A stretch of 64,000 bases of DNA from assembly GCF_001897285.1 (NCBI RefSeq), contig NZ_MKSM01000094.1, positions 1-64,000 of the forward strand, read 5' to 3'. The DNA is from Nitrobacter sp. 62-23. GTDB lineage: Bacteria; Pseudomonadota; Alphaproteobacteria; Rhizobiales; Xanthobacteraceae. The notes under the pieces are model-generated. The model made no database searches, was not told the origin of the DNA, and worked only from the letters and a program-made list of their open reading frames with translations. The position numbers and the translations under genes were made by a program. Position 1 is the first letter of the stretch. Every line of letters starts with the position of its first letter. This document shows, piece by piece, positions 30,274-42,218 of this stretch.

Positions 30274-31074
30274 TCAGCCCGCCTGCCGGATGGCGCGCTG
30301 GGCCATAACCTTGACGAGATTGGCGCGATAGGCCGCCGATCCGTGAATGTCGGCGATCATGTCCGCATCCGAAATCCCGATCGCGTCCAGCGCCGATGGA
30401 GACCAATCGGCATTGAGCGCCGCCTCGATCGCGCGGACCCGCATCACGCCATTCTGCGACGCGCCCGTCGCAGCCACGCGCACGTCGCCGCCTTTGATCC
30501 TGGCGACGAAGACGCCCGTCAACGCGAAACGCGAAGCCGGATGACGCATCTTGGCGTAGCCGGCTCTTTCCGGAATCGGGAAGCCTATTTCAGTGATGAT
30601 CTCGCCGTCTTCCAGCGCCGTCGTGAACAGTCCTTTGAAGAAATCATCGGCTGCGATCGACCGTTTGTTGGTCTTCACGGTCGCGCCAAGCGCCAGGACG
30701 GCCGCCGGATAGTCGGCGGCCGGATCGTTGTTGGCGATCGATCCGCCGATGGTGCCACGATAACGGACTGCGGGATCGCCGAGCAACGACGTCAGATGCA
30801 CCAGCGCCGGAATCGCCTTCTTCACATCGGCGTTGGTCATGATGTCATAATAGGTGGTGGCCGCCCTGATCGTGAGCGTGTCACCGGACGCCTCCACGCC
30901 GATCAGTTCACTGATCCCGGCAAGATCGATCACGTCGGAGGGAGCCGCCAGCCGCTGCTTCATCACCGGCAGCAACGTATGGCCGCCGGCGAGATATTTC
31001 GGATCGGAAGCCTTGGCGAACAGCGAAACGGCTTCGTCGATGCTGGCGGGGCGATGATAGGTGGTCTGATACAT
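30274..31074 (-). CDS. coxM: Molybdenum hydroxylase FAD-binding subunit (CoxM-like)
   Basis: Medium subunit (266 residues) of a CO dehydrogenase/xanthine dehydrogenase-type enzyme, passing electrons from the 2Fe-2S subunit to the quinone or other acceptor. FAD-binding motifs are AGGHTLLPVM (about 33-42) and TIGGSIANNDPAAD (about 108-121). The C-terminal CO_deh_flav_C domain follows. ATG 31074 is the family start. It is third in a coxS-coxL-coxM order, 23 bp after coxL. Confidence 0.9.
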   Translation of the reverse strand: MYQTTYHRPASIDEAVSLFAKASDPKYLAGGHTLLPVMKQRLAAPSDVIDLAGISELIGVEASGDTLTIRAATTYYDIMTNADVKKAIPALVHLTSLLGDPAVRYRGTIGGSIANNDPAADYPAAVLALGATVKTNKRSIAADDFFKGLFTTALEDGEIITEIGFPIPERAGYAKMRHPASRFALTGVFVARIKGGDVRVAATGASQNGVMRVRAIEAALNADWSPSALDAIGISDADMIADIHGSAAYRANLVKVMAQRAIRQAG

Positions 31075-31097
31075 GGCCGCGTCTCCCTGCCCGTCGT

Positions 31098-33440
<2,343 letters not shown>

Positions 33441-33520
33441 TCGCTCCCTTCGGAGTGATGCCACGCCTCTTCCATCGAATCCGGCGCGACCAGAGTTTCC
33501 CGAGCGACCGCTCCGGGCCG

Positions 33521-34006
<486 letters not shown>

Positions 34007-34151
34007 GGGATCCTCCGAGGCGGTTTATTCCATCGGCTGAATAGAACCACGGCCGGAAAACTTTGTAACTCCGATTTTCGTCCTATGCCCTTTAGCCCGA
34101 TGTAAGGGTTGTCCTGCCTGTTGTGCAGGGGTGCGCGCCGTGCACGGTCAT

Positions 34152-34207
34152 GTGATGATCGCGGCGTGATGATCGTTACGGGTGATGATCGCCGTGAGTG
34201 ATGATCG
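34152..34207. repeat. Four direct repeats upstream of the cox operon
   Basis: GTGATGATCG begins at 34152, 34166, 34182 and 34198, spacing 14, 16 and 16 bp. It lies 146-200 bp upstream of the coxS start codon in the 350-bp gap before the HU gene. The regular spacing suggests binding sites for a regulator of cox, but could also be neutral microsatellite-like expansion. Confidence 0.75.
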
Positions 34208-34298
34208 CGGTGTTTTGCCGACAAAAGCCGGGTCACTCCAGCCAGCCCCCAGGGACTCGCCGAGGACAAGCAGCGACCCGAGGGAGGCGGATCCAAAA

Positions 34299-34353
34299 CA
34301 CAAGGGACCCAAAACATAAGGGACCCAAAGCACAAGGGCCCCGAAGGGCCCCT
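34299..34353. repeat. 14-16-bp direct repeats and hairpin after HU gene
   Basis: ACAAGGGACCCAAA, ATAAGGGACCCAAA and ACAAGGGCCCCGAA follow one another at about 16-bp spacing. Next to the HU stop the minus strand can form GGGCCC-TTCG-GGGCCC, a short hairpin with a stable UUCG loop, perhaps a weak terminator since no clear U-tract follows. Confidence 0.5.
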
Positions 34354-34356
34354 GCA

Positions 34357-34659
34357 TCACACCGCGTCTTTCGCAGCCTTGACCGGCCGCGCCCTGACAA
34401 TCTTTCGAGCCGGCTTCGCCTTGAAGGTCATCGGCTCACCGGTGAAGGGGTTGGTGCCCTTGCGCGCCTTGGTCGCCGGCTTCTTGATAACCACGAATTT
34501 CGCAAAGCCCGGCAGCATGAAGGTGCCGGTCTTCTTGAGTTCCTTGTAGCCCGTGGTCGCAAGCGCCTCGAGAACGCCCTTTACGTCCTTCTTCGATAAT
34601 CCGGCCTGAGCCGAGACTTTCTCAACGAGCTGCGATTTCGTCATCTGGGTTGCCATCAT
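34357..34659 (-). CDS. HU-family DNA-binding protein
   Basis: About 100 residues. The sequence from MTKSQLVEKVSAQAGLSKKD through VLEALATTGYKELKKTG and the DNA-arm region RKGTNPFTGEPM is HU/IHF-like, with a basic Lys/Ala/Pro-rich C-terminal tail (KAKPARKIVRARPVKAAK) reminiscent of histone H1-like HU variants. Two ATGs at 34659 and 34656 follow an AGGA motif. A longer frame to 34719 has no family support. Confidence 0.85.
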   Translation of the reverse strand: MMATQMTKSQLVEKVSAQAGLSKKDVKGVLEALATTGYKELKKTGTFMLPGFAKFVVIKKPATKARKGTNPFTGEPMTFKAKPARKIVRARPVKAAKDAV

Positions 34660-34846
34660 CGATCCTGTCTGTTGATTCGGCCCGGAGAACAATATTTCGA
34701 AATCCAGCCAAAAAAACACGCCTTATGGGATTTATAACAGCTTACTTCGAGCGCCCCGGCCGCGCCTGGCGGGCAGGCCCGCCCCAAATCCAGGGCAGCG
34801 GCCGGTTCTTGCCCTACGCCTGGGCAAATCGTGCTATGCGCCGGCG

Positions 34847-35200
34847 ATGAGAAATCTCTTCCGCATAGGCGTTTTCATCCTGATCGGGGCAGTCATCTTC
34901 GCGACGCTCGGGCCGCCGCGCTATCGCCCGCACGCCCCGCTCGGACAGGGCGGTGAGCATGCCCTCGCCTTTATTCTGGTTGGTCTCGCCGCCGGCCTCG
35001 CGTTCCCGCGGCGACGCCTGCTCGTCGTGGCGCTATCCGTCATTCTGATCGGCCAGATCGAGATCCTGCAACTGTGGGCGCCCGGCCGCCATATGCGGCT
35101 GGGGGATTTTCTGGTCGATGCCGCGGCGGCGTCCATCGGCCTCGCCGCCGCTGCCGCGATCGGCTGGTTTGCCGCACGATGGAGCGGATCGAGGTCCTGA
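34847..35200 (+). CDS. VanZ-like membrane protein
   Basis: A 117-residue protein with four predicted membrane helices. GGEHALAFILVGLAAGLAFP and the GRHMRLGDFLVDAAAASIG segment match the VanZ-like family pattern, in which a conserved Asp-rich loop precedes the last helix. Function unknown. It stands alone on the plus strand. Confidence 0.7.
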   Translation: MRNLFRIGVFILIGAVIFATLGPPRYRPHAPLGQGGEHALAFILVGLAAGLAFPRRRLLVVALSVILIGQIEILQLWAPGRHMRLGDFLVDAAAASIGLAAAAAIGWFAARWSGSRS

Positions 35201-35344
35201 TGAGCCCGAGAGGGTGGCTCAACCCGCAGCTCCTCGGCGCATCCTGAAATCGGAACAATTCGCAACAATGAATGGCGCAAGCGGAGGCGATGGCGTGATC
35301 GCGCGCGCTTTTATCCAAGGTGGCGGGCTGCTAAACCTGCGCGG

Positions 35345-36727
35345 ATGCCACGCTCCGCCTCCAATTCCAAGACAAGAGTCGCCGCCGTCTCCATCGTCGC
35401 CAGCGCCAGCATGGCGGCGGTCAAGTTCGTGGTCGGCGTGGCGATCGGAAGCCTGGCGCTGATTTCCGAGGCGCTGCACAGTTCGGTCGATCTCATCGCC
35501 ACGGTCGCAACCTGGATCGTGGTGCGGATTTCCGACCGTCCCGCCGATGACGAACATCACTACGGCCACGGCAAGATCGAAAGCCTCTCGGCCCTTGGCG
35601 TCATCGCCCTACTCTACGTGCTTGCAGGTGGCATCGTGGTGCAGGCCTATGCCCACTTGCGCGACGGGGTGCCGCCACCGACGCTCTCCGCCATTCCGTT
35701 CGTCGTGCTGGCGGTCGACATCGCCGTCAATTTCTGGCGTGCCCGTGCGCTGCACCGGACCGCGCTCGACACCCGCAGCCAGGCGCTGGAAGCCGACGCC
35801 CTGCACTTCGCTTCCGACGTCCTCGGATCGGTCGCCGTCATCATCGGGCTTGCGCTGTCCGGACTGGGCTATGCGTGGGGCGATCCCGCGGCTGCGATCG
35901 GCGTCGCCGTTCTGATCTCCGTGCTGGGCTTGCGGCTCGGACGCGCCACAGTGGAAACCCTGCTGGATCGCGCGCCGGAAGGCGCCGCCGAGCGGGCCGG
36001 CGCCGCGATCAGGCTGTTACCGGGCGTCATTGATGTCGAGCGTTTGCGGGTCCGAATGGTCGGTCCCCGGCATTTTGTCGACGTGATCGCCAAGGTGCCG
36101 CGAACCTATCCGATCGACCGCATCGACGCCATCAAGCAGCAGGCGCAGGACGCCGTGTCCGCCGCTCTCGGCGAGGCCGATCTGACATTCACCGCGATAC
36201 CGGTCGCGCACGACAACGAAAGCGTCCGCGAGCGCATCATGGTGATCGCCCGCAATTCGGGGCTCGCGATTCACCACGTCACCGTGCACGACCTCGGAGC
36301 AAAACTGACGGTCAGCATCGACCTGGAGGTCGACGGCGACATGGCGCTGGTGGACGCCCATGCGATCGCGCATCGGCTGGAGCACGACATCCGCCTCGAG
36401 TTCGGCGCGGAGGCCGAGGTGGACACGCACATCGAGCCGCTGGAGCCGGAGCTTCCGCTCGGGACGGACGCCGCTCCCGCACGGATCGATATCATCCGAA
36501 AGGCCCTGTCCGGTTTCGCCGCAGGCAGCGCGATCCATGACATTCACAACGTGCGCGTCCGCAATAGCGACGCGGGCGAGATCGTCAACTTCCATTGCCG
36601 TGCCGCGCCGTCGATGAGCGTCGCCAGGGTGCATGCCCAGGTCGACGAGATCGAACGCGCGTTGCGCCGCGCCTTCCCCAGCGTCAAGCGCGTCATCAGT
36701 CACGCGGAGCCGCCGCGCGGAAGCTGA
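35345..36727 (+). CDS. Cation diffusion facilitator metal exporter with extended C-terminus
   Basis: Proton-coupled exporter of divalent metals (Zn, Fe, Mn, Co or Cd class). The first 205 residues hold the six-helix core with the CDF signature SLALISEALHSSVDLIA and DEHHYGHGKIES, the metal-site histidines and aspartates. The remaining 255 residues are soluble and appear to contain three successive ferredoxin-like dimerisation modules (about 212-280, 298-370 and 390-455), whereas typical CDF proteins of about 300 residues have one. Residues such as HDNE and HIEP may add metal sites. Confidence 0.88.
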   Translation: MPRSASNSKTRVAAVSIVASASMAAVKFVVGVAIGSLALISEALHSSVDLIATVATWIVVRISDRPADDEHHYGHGKIESLSALGVIALLYVLAGGIVVQAYAHLRDGVPPPTLSAIPFVVLAVDIAVNFWRARALHRTALDTRSQALEADALHFASDVLGSVAVIIGLALSGLGYAWGDPAAAIGVAVLISVLGLRLGRATVETLLDRAPEGAAERAGAAIRLLPGVIDVERLRVRMVGPRHFVDVIAKVPRTYPIDRIDAIKQQAQDAVSAALGEADLTFTAIPVAHDNESVRERIMVIARNSGLAIHHVTVHDLGAKLTVSIDLEVDGDMALVDAHAIAHRLEHDIRLEFGAEAEVDTHIEPLEPELPLGTDAAPARIDIIRKALSGFAAGSAIHDIHNVRVRNSDAGEIVNFHCRAAPSMSVARVHAQVDEIERALRRAFPSVKRVISHAEPPRGS

Positions 36728-36933
36728 TCGCTGCCGCAGAGCGGCGTTCCCGTTTCGGACTCACGGGCGAGCGCGACGAAGCCTCACGATTCTCCGTTGG
36801 ACAAAATTTATTTCCTATTAACGAATCGTTGACTCTCGACAGCACCGAAAAAGTGGATTCAAATCGTGGCGATTCGGAAGGGCGGGGCTGCCCTTCCCGA
36901 TCGATGTACGGAATTCTCACGGGGGCTTAGGGT

Positions 36934-39258
36934 ATGGCGCGCGCTCAGGTGGCGAGCGCTTGCGCTCAATCCGATTCGATCAAAGGATTGGCGCAATCGA
37001 TCGCAAAACCTGCCTATCACAGGCTGCTGGTCGCGGAGCCCGCGCTTCGCCGCGCCGTCCCCGCATTGATCATTGCTTTCCTGGTGACGATATGTGTCGG
37101 CGCCATGGTGCAGGTCATCGATCAGACCCGGCAAAAGCAGGCAATGACAAAACACGATCTGCTGGCGCTCGCCGACCTCTTGGCCGAACGGCTTGAGCAT
37201 GTCGGCGTGATCCGCCAGGACCGCCCCGCCTCCGTCGAGCGTCTTCAGAACCTGTTGCCGGAACTCGTTCCCGCCTGGGCGATCGCCTCCGGCCGCCATG
37301 TCATCGTCACCGGCGCCGATCAGCGGGTTCTCGCGCGCGTCCCGCTCGAAGCGGCGGCAGACGAGAACAGCCGGATTCTGGAACTCGTCAGCACCGCGCA
37401 ATCGCCCGCCTTGCGCGGCACATCGCCCGCGAGCATCGCCGACATCATCCTGCTCGACGGCAGCAGCGCGTTTGCGACCCAGCGCGTCGTCAGATCCTTG
37501 CTGGGCCAGGTCACCGTCATCCAGGAAAAGACCGATTCAATCTGGCGCCCGGATACGGCGCTGTCGATCACGCTGTCGGCCACCACCGGCTTCGTGGTCC
37601 TGATCCTGGGCTTCGCGTTTCACTGGCAGTCCACCCGCGCGCGCGAGGGCGATCTCATCAACGATGCCGTTCGCGGCCGCATCGATACCGCGCTCAACCG
37701 CGGCCGATGCGGCCTCTGGGACTGGGATCTGTCGCGCGGGCGGATCTTCTGGTCGCAATCGATGTTCACCATGCTCGGGCTGGAAAGCCGCAGCGACCTG
37801 CTCACCTTCGGCGAGGTCAGTTCGCTGGTGAACTCCGACGACATCGACCTGTTCGAAATCGCAGACCAGCTCATCGCGGGAAAGATCGGTCATATTGACC
37901 AGAGTTTCCGGATGCAGCACCGCGACGGGCACTGGATCTGGTTGCGCGTGCGCTGCGAACTCGGTCAAGGCGCTGGCGGCCAGGGCGCTCACCTGATCGG
38001 GATCGCCGTCGACATCACCGAACAAAAGAGCCTCGCCGAGAAGACCATCGAAGCCGACCTGCGGCTGTGGGACGCGATCGAAACAATCCCCGAGGCCTTT
38101 GTGCTGTGGGATGCCGAGGATCGCCTGGTGCTTTGCAATTCCCACTTCCAGCGGCTGCACAAACTTCCCGACAGCGCCGTCACTCCCGGCACCGCCTACG
38201 AGACCGTGATCGAGGTCGGCCGCATGCCTGAAATCAGGGCGCGACAACCCGATACCGGCACGGCCACCCCCGGCGCGCGGACCTTCGACGCGCAGTTGGA
38301 AAACGGCCGCTGGCTTCACGTCAGCGAGCGCCGCACCAAAGACGGCGGCTACGTGTCGGTCGGAACCGACATCACCAGGATCAAGGAGCATGAGCAGAAG
38401 CTCGTCGAGAACGACCTCCGGCTGCGGGCGACCGTCATCGATCTCAAGCGGACCCAGGCGACGCTGGAAAAACAGGCGATCGAACTTGCGGACCTTGCGC
38501 GGAAATACGCCGAGGAGAAGGATCGCGCCGAGGACGCCAATCGGGCGAAGTCAAAATTCCTCGCCAACATGAGCCACGAACTGCGCACGCCGCTCAATGC
38601 CATCATTGGTTTCTCCGAGATCATGAGCAACGGCGTCTTCGGAGACCTCGGCTCCGAGAAGTACAACGAATACTGCCACGATATCCTGACCAGCGGCCAG
38701 TATCTGCTCGAAGTGATCAACGATGTCCTGGATATGTCGAAGATCGAAGCCGGCCGCATGAAGCTCGATATGGAACCGCTCGACCTCGTCGGCACGGTGG
38801 AGGAATCGCTGCGCGTGGTCTCGGGTCGCGCCAACGACAAGAACCTGACCCTCGACGTCAGGATCGACGATGATATGTCCATCATCGCCGACCGGCGCGC
38901 GGTCAAGCAGGTCATCGTCAACCTGTTGTCCAATGCGGTGAAGTTCACGCCGGACGGCGGACGGATCATGACGCGCAGCCGCGCCTTCGAAAATTCAATT
39001 GCCCTGACGATTGCCGACACCGGCATCGGCATCGCGTCACACGCGCTGCAAAAACTCGGCAAGCCATTCGAGCAGGTCGAAAGTCAGCTGACCAAAACCC
39101 AGGCGGGATCCGGGCTCGGACTGGCGATCGCCAAGTCGCTGGTCAACCTACATGGCGGGTCGATGCGGCTTCGCTCGAAGCCCGGAACGGGCACGGTGAT
39201 CTACGTCACCCTGCCCCGGCGCGGCTGCCAGGAGCAACCGGCCTGTGCAGCAGCTTAA
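36934..39258 (+). CDS. PAS-containing sensor histidine kinase, PleC-like
   Basis: A 774-residue kinase. Two membrane helices (about 44-63 and 208-228) flank a periplasmic sensor domain of about 145 residues. Two PAS domains follow (about 250-365 with a PAC-like end, then 385-480), a coiled coil, and the PleC-type catalytic core: NMSHELRTPLNAIIGFSEIM with His548, NLLSNAVKFTP, DTGIGIA and GSGLGLAIAKS. The region after the H-box (SEKYNEYCHDILTSGQYLL) is characteristic of PleC/PdhS kinases controlling DivK and PleD. Its TAA overlaps the glnE stop on the other strand. Confidence 0.87.
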   Translation: MARAQVASACAQSDSIKGLAQSIAKPAYHRLLVAEPALRRAVPALIIAFLVTICVGAMVQVIDQTRQKQAMTKHDLLALADLLAERLEHVGVIRQDRPASVERLQNLLPELVPAWAIASGRHVIVTGADQRVLARVPLEAAADENSRILELVSTAQSPALRGTSPASIADIILLDGSSAFATQRVVRSLLGQVTVIQEKTDSIWRPDTALSITLSATTGFVVLILGFAFHWQSTRAREGDLINDAVRGRIDTALNRGRCGLWDWDLSRGRIFWSQSMFTMLGLESRSDLLTFGEVSSLVNSDDIDLFEIADQLIAGKIGHIDQSFRMQHRDGHWIWLRVRCELGQGAGGQGAHLIGIAVDITEQKSLAEKTIEADLRLWDAIETIPEAFVLWDAEDRLVLCNSHFQRLHKLPDSAVTPGTAYETVIEVGRMPEIRARQPDTGTATPGARTFDAQLENGRWLHVSERRTKDGGYVSVGTDITRIKEHEQKLVENDLRLRATVIDLKRTQATLEKQAIELADLARKYAEEKDRAEDANRAKSKFLANMSHELRTPLNAIIGFSEIMSNGVFGDLGSEKYNEYCHDILTSGQYLLEVINDVLDMSKIEAGRMKLDMEPLDLVGTVEESLRVVSGRANDKNLTLDVRIDDDMSIIADRRAVKQVIVNLLSNAVKFTPDGGRIMTRSRAFENSIALTIADTGIGIASHALQKLGKPFEQVESQLTKTQAGSGLGLAIAKSLVNLHGGSMRLRSKPGTGTVIYVTLPRRGCQEQPACAAA

Positions 39259-42218
39259 GTCTTACCTTCCATCAGCCTGAGAAATACGCCGCGAACGTCT
39301 GCCTGGGTGTCGCGGACACGCGCCTCGAGCGCCGAAAAATCCGGAGCGTCCCCGGCCCGCGCCATGACCCGCAGCAGATCGTCGCCCGCCGTTTCCGGCT
39401 TGAATTTATCGCTGACGCATAGGCGCAGAACCTGCGTCAGGTCGTGATAGAGTCGCGCCGCGGGCCGCAGAATTTCCGCATCCGGCAACGCCAGGACACC
39501 CAGCCGTTGCGCGTTGTTGAGCGCCTGGCGGGTGTTGACGCTGAGAATATCCGGCTTGTCCGCCGCGTGGACGAGTTGAAGATACTGCGCGATGAAATCG
39601 ATATCGACCATGCCGCCGGCGGCGTGTTTCAGATCCCAGAGGTCCTGCTCGCCTTTTTCCAGCGCGATCGCGCGGCGCATTTCCGCGACGTCGCTGGCGA
39701 TGAGGCCGACATCGCGCCGTCGCGTCAGAATGGTCCGGATGACGCGTTCGATCCGGTTGCGAAACACCGGTGACGAGGAGATCACCCGCGCGCGCGTGAG
39801 CGCCATGTGCTCCCAGGTCCATGCTTCGTGCTCCTGGTAGTCGGCGAACGAGTTGATATGCGACGCGACGGGGCCGGCGCGACCGGACGGTCGCAGCCGC
39901 ATGTCGACATCATAAAGAACGCCGTAGTTGGTCCGCGTGGTGAAAGCACTGATGAGACGCTGGGTGAAGCGCGCAAAGTATTGCGCGCCGTGCAGCGGCC
40001 GCGCGCCATCGGAGTCGGGATGTTCGGAATCGAAATCGTACAGCAGGATCAGGTCGAGATCGGACGATGCGGTCATCTCCCGGCTGCCGAGCTTGCCCAT
40101 TGCAACGATCGCGGTCTCCTGCGCCGCGATCCGGCCGTGCTGACCGGAGAACTGGTCCTTCACCAGCCCGTGCACGGTGTCGACAATGCCCTCGGCCACG
40201 TCGGCGAACACCTGCCCCGCCTGCCGCGCCGACACGGTGCCGGACAGAATGCGGGTGCCGATCAGGAACAGGCTTTCCTGGCCGAACAGCCGCATCCGGT
40301 CGAGAAATTCCTCGTAGGAATCGGCGTCCGCGAGCGTGGCCGCCAGCCGCGCAGACAGTTCCTGCCGGTCGGGCATGGCGCCGAAGAAACGCGGATCGAT
40401 CAGCCCGTCCACGATCTGGGGCCGGCGCGCCAGCATGTCGGCGAGCCGCGGCGCCGCTCCGAGCACGAGCGCAACCAGCGCAACCAGATCCCTGTTCTGG
40501 CTGAGCAGCGAAATCAGCCGGCCGCCGCGCTGCAGCGCCTGCAGAAACTGGTCGAACGCCATCACCGCGCTGTCCGGCTCCTCGGCGCGCGCCAGCCCCT
40601 CGATCAATGCCGGCACGAATGCTTCGAACGCAGTGCGCGTCGCTTGCACCTTGAGCACCCGATATTCGCCCGCCATCCATTGCCGGATGGTGTCGGCGAC
40701 CATTCTCGGCTGCTTGAATCCGAGCTTTACCAGATGATCGAGAAGCCGCACGTCGTCAGGTCCGGCGGCATATTCTACTGACGGCAATTTCGCGGTGCCC
40801 GCCGGATCGCCTTCGAACAGCCGGCTGTAATGTCCCTGCACGCAATTCAGATGCACCAGCAATTCGTCGGCAAAGGCCGCCCGATCGTCAAATCCCAGGA
40901 AACGTGCGAAACGCTCCATCGCTTCGATATCGGCAGGCAACGTGTGCGTCTGCTCATCGGCGATCATCTGAATACGATGCTCGACCTTGCGCAAAAACAG
41001 ATAGGCCGCGGTCAGTTCGTCCCGCGCCTGTTCCGTGATCCAGTTGTTCGAGGTGAGAATATTCAACGCGTCCAGCGTCGGGCGCACCCGTAATTCGGGA
41101 TGGCGTCCGCCGGCGATCAACTGCTGGGTCTGCGCGAAGAACTCGATCTCGCGAATGCCGCCGCGTCCGATCTTGACGTTGTGATTTTCGACAGCGATCT
41201 CGCTCTGCCCGCGAAAGGTCTGCATCTGCCGCTTCATGTCGTGGACGTCGGCAAGGGCGGCGAAATCCAGATGCTTGCGCCAGACGAAGGGCGATATCTC
41301 CGCGATCATCGTCTCCCCAGCCTTGCGATCGCCGGCGCAGGGCCGCGCCTTGATCATGGCGGCGCGCTCCCACGTCCGCCCTTCGCGCTCGTAATAGTCG
41401 AGCGCGGCGGCAGTCGAGACGGCAACCTGGGTCGAGGCGGGATCCGGGCGCAAGCGCAGATCGACCCGGAAGACATAGCCGTCGCCGGTTCTCTGTTGCA
41501 GCATGCGCGCAAGCGACTGCGTGAGGCGCACGAAGAACGGCTGCGGCTCGATCCCGGGCGCAAGCGTCGGCGCGGCGAGATCGAAAAACACGATCAGATC
41601 GATGTCGCTGGAATAGTTGAGTTCGCCCGCGCCCATCTTGCCCATGGCAAGCACCACAAGGCCGCTGCCGTCCTCGGGCCGGTCGATGTCGGCGGGTTGC
41701 AGGCGACCCCGCGCGATCTCCTGCCGCGACAGGAATCGCAACGCGCTCCGGACCGCGGCACCGGCGATGTCGGTCAACCCCGCCGTGACCTGCATCACCG
41801 GCCACACGCCGCCGATGTCGCACAGCGCGATCAAAAGCGCCGCCTCCGCCTTGACGACGCGAAGCTGCCGCATGGCCTCGGCTTCATCGCCGGCCTCCGC
41901 GGCTGCCGATATCTGCGCGATCAGCCGCGCGAGAGCGCCTTCGGGCTCGTCGCGAAACAGCCGCAGCGTCCGGTCCGGATCGGCGCGCATCAGGTCGAAA
42001 AGATAGGGCGATGACTCCGCGACACCGAGCAGGATGGCCAGGACCGGAGGAAATGCCGCAGTCAGAGCCCGCATTGCAGCGGATTGCTCCGGCGTCAGCT
42101 CGGACAGCCAGTCCTCAAGACGGCGTTCGGCTTCGGCGGGCGCCAACACCTTGGGCACGTCCGCAAGACGCGCCGCCAGACGGGCCCGGTCCGCGTCGTC
42201 CTTCGCGGCTGAAATCAT
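39255..42218 (-). CDS. glnE: Bifunctional glutamine synthetase adenylyltransferase/deadenylase
   Basis: Switches glutamine synthetase off and on by adenylylation in response to PII and glutamine. The 987-residue protein has the two nucleotidyltransferase halves: GKMGAGELNYSSDIDLIVFF (deadenylase half, about 192-211) and GKLGSREMTASSDLDLILLY (adenylylase half, in the second half), each followed by a helical GlnE domain. Length is normal. The start ATG 42218 overlaps the upstream kinase stop in ATGA (42215-42218), so it is coupled to a two-component operon. Its stop shares TTAA with the convergent PleC-like gene. Confidence 0.95.
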   Translation of the reverse strand: MISAAKDDADRARLAARLADVPKVLAPAEAERRLEDWLSELTPEQSAAMRALTAAFPPVLAILLGVAESSPYLFDLMRADPDRTLRLFRDEPEGALARLIAQISAAAEAGDEAEAMRQLRVVKAEAALLIALCDIGGVWPVMQVTAGLTDIAGAAVRSALRFLSRQEIARGRLQPADIDRPEDGSGLVVLAMGKMGAGELNYSSDIDLIVFFDLAAPTLAPGIEPQPFFVRLTQSLARMLQQRTGDGYVFRVDLRLRPDPASTQVAVSTAAALDYYEREGRTWERAAMIKARPCAGDRKAGETMIAEISPFVWRKHLDFAALADVHDMKRQMQTFRGQSEIAVENHNVKIGRGGIREIEFFAQTQQLIAGGRHPELRVRPTLDALNILTSNNWITEQARDELTAAYLFLRKVEHRIQMIADEQTHTLPADIEAMERFARFLGFDDRAAFADELLVHLNCVQGHYSRLFEGDPAGTAKLPSVEYAAGPDDVRLLDHLVKLGFKQPRMVADTIRQWMAGEYRVLKVQATRTAFEAFVPALIEGLARAEEPDSAVMAFDQFLQALQRGGRLISLLSQNRDLVALVALVLGAAPRLADMLARRPQIVDGLIDPRFFGAMPDRQELSARLAATLADADSYEEFLDRMRLFGQESLFLIGTRILSGTVSARQAGQVFADVAEGIVDTVHGLVKDQFSGQHGRIAAQETAIVAMGKLGSREMTASSDLDLILLYDFDSEHPDSDGARPLHGAQYFARFTQRLISAFTTRTNYGVLYDVDMRLRPSGRAGPVASHINSFADYQEHEAWTWEHMALTRARVISSSPVFRNRIERVIRTILTRRRDVGLIASDVAEMRRAIALEKGEQDLWDLKHAAGGMVDIDFIAQYLQLVHAADKPDILSVNTRQALNNAQRLGVLALPDAEILRPAARLYHDLTQVLRLCVSDKFKPETAGDDLLRVMARAGDAPDFSALEARVRDTQADVRGVFLRLMEGKT

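Noticed and set aside
34152-34207. Short CRISPR-like array or plasmid iterons
   Set aside because: Repeats are 10 bp with 4-6 bp between them and there are no spacers, cas genes, rep gene or AT-rich origin nearby.
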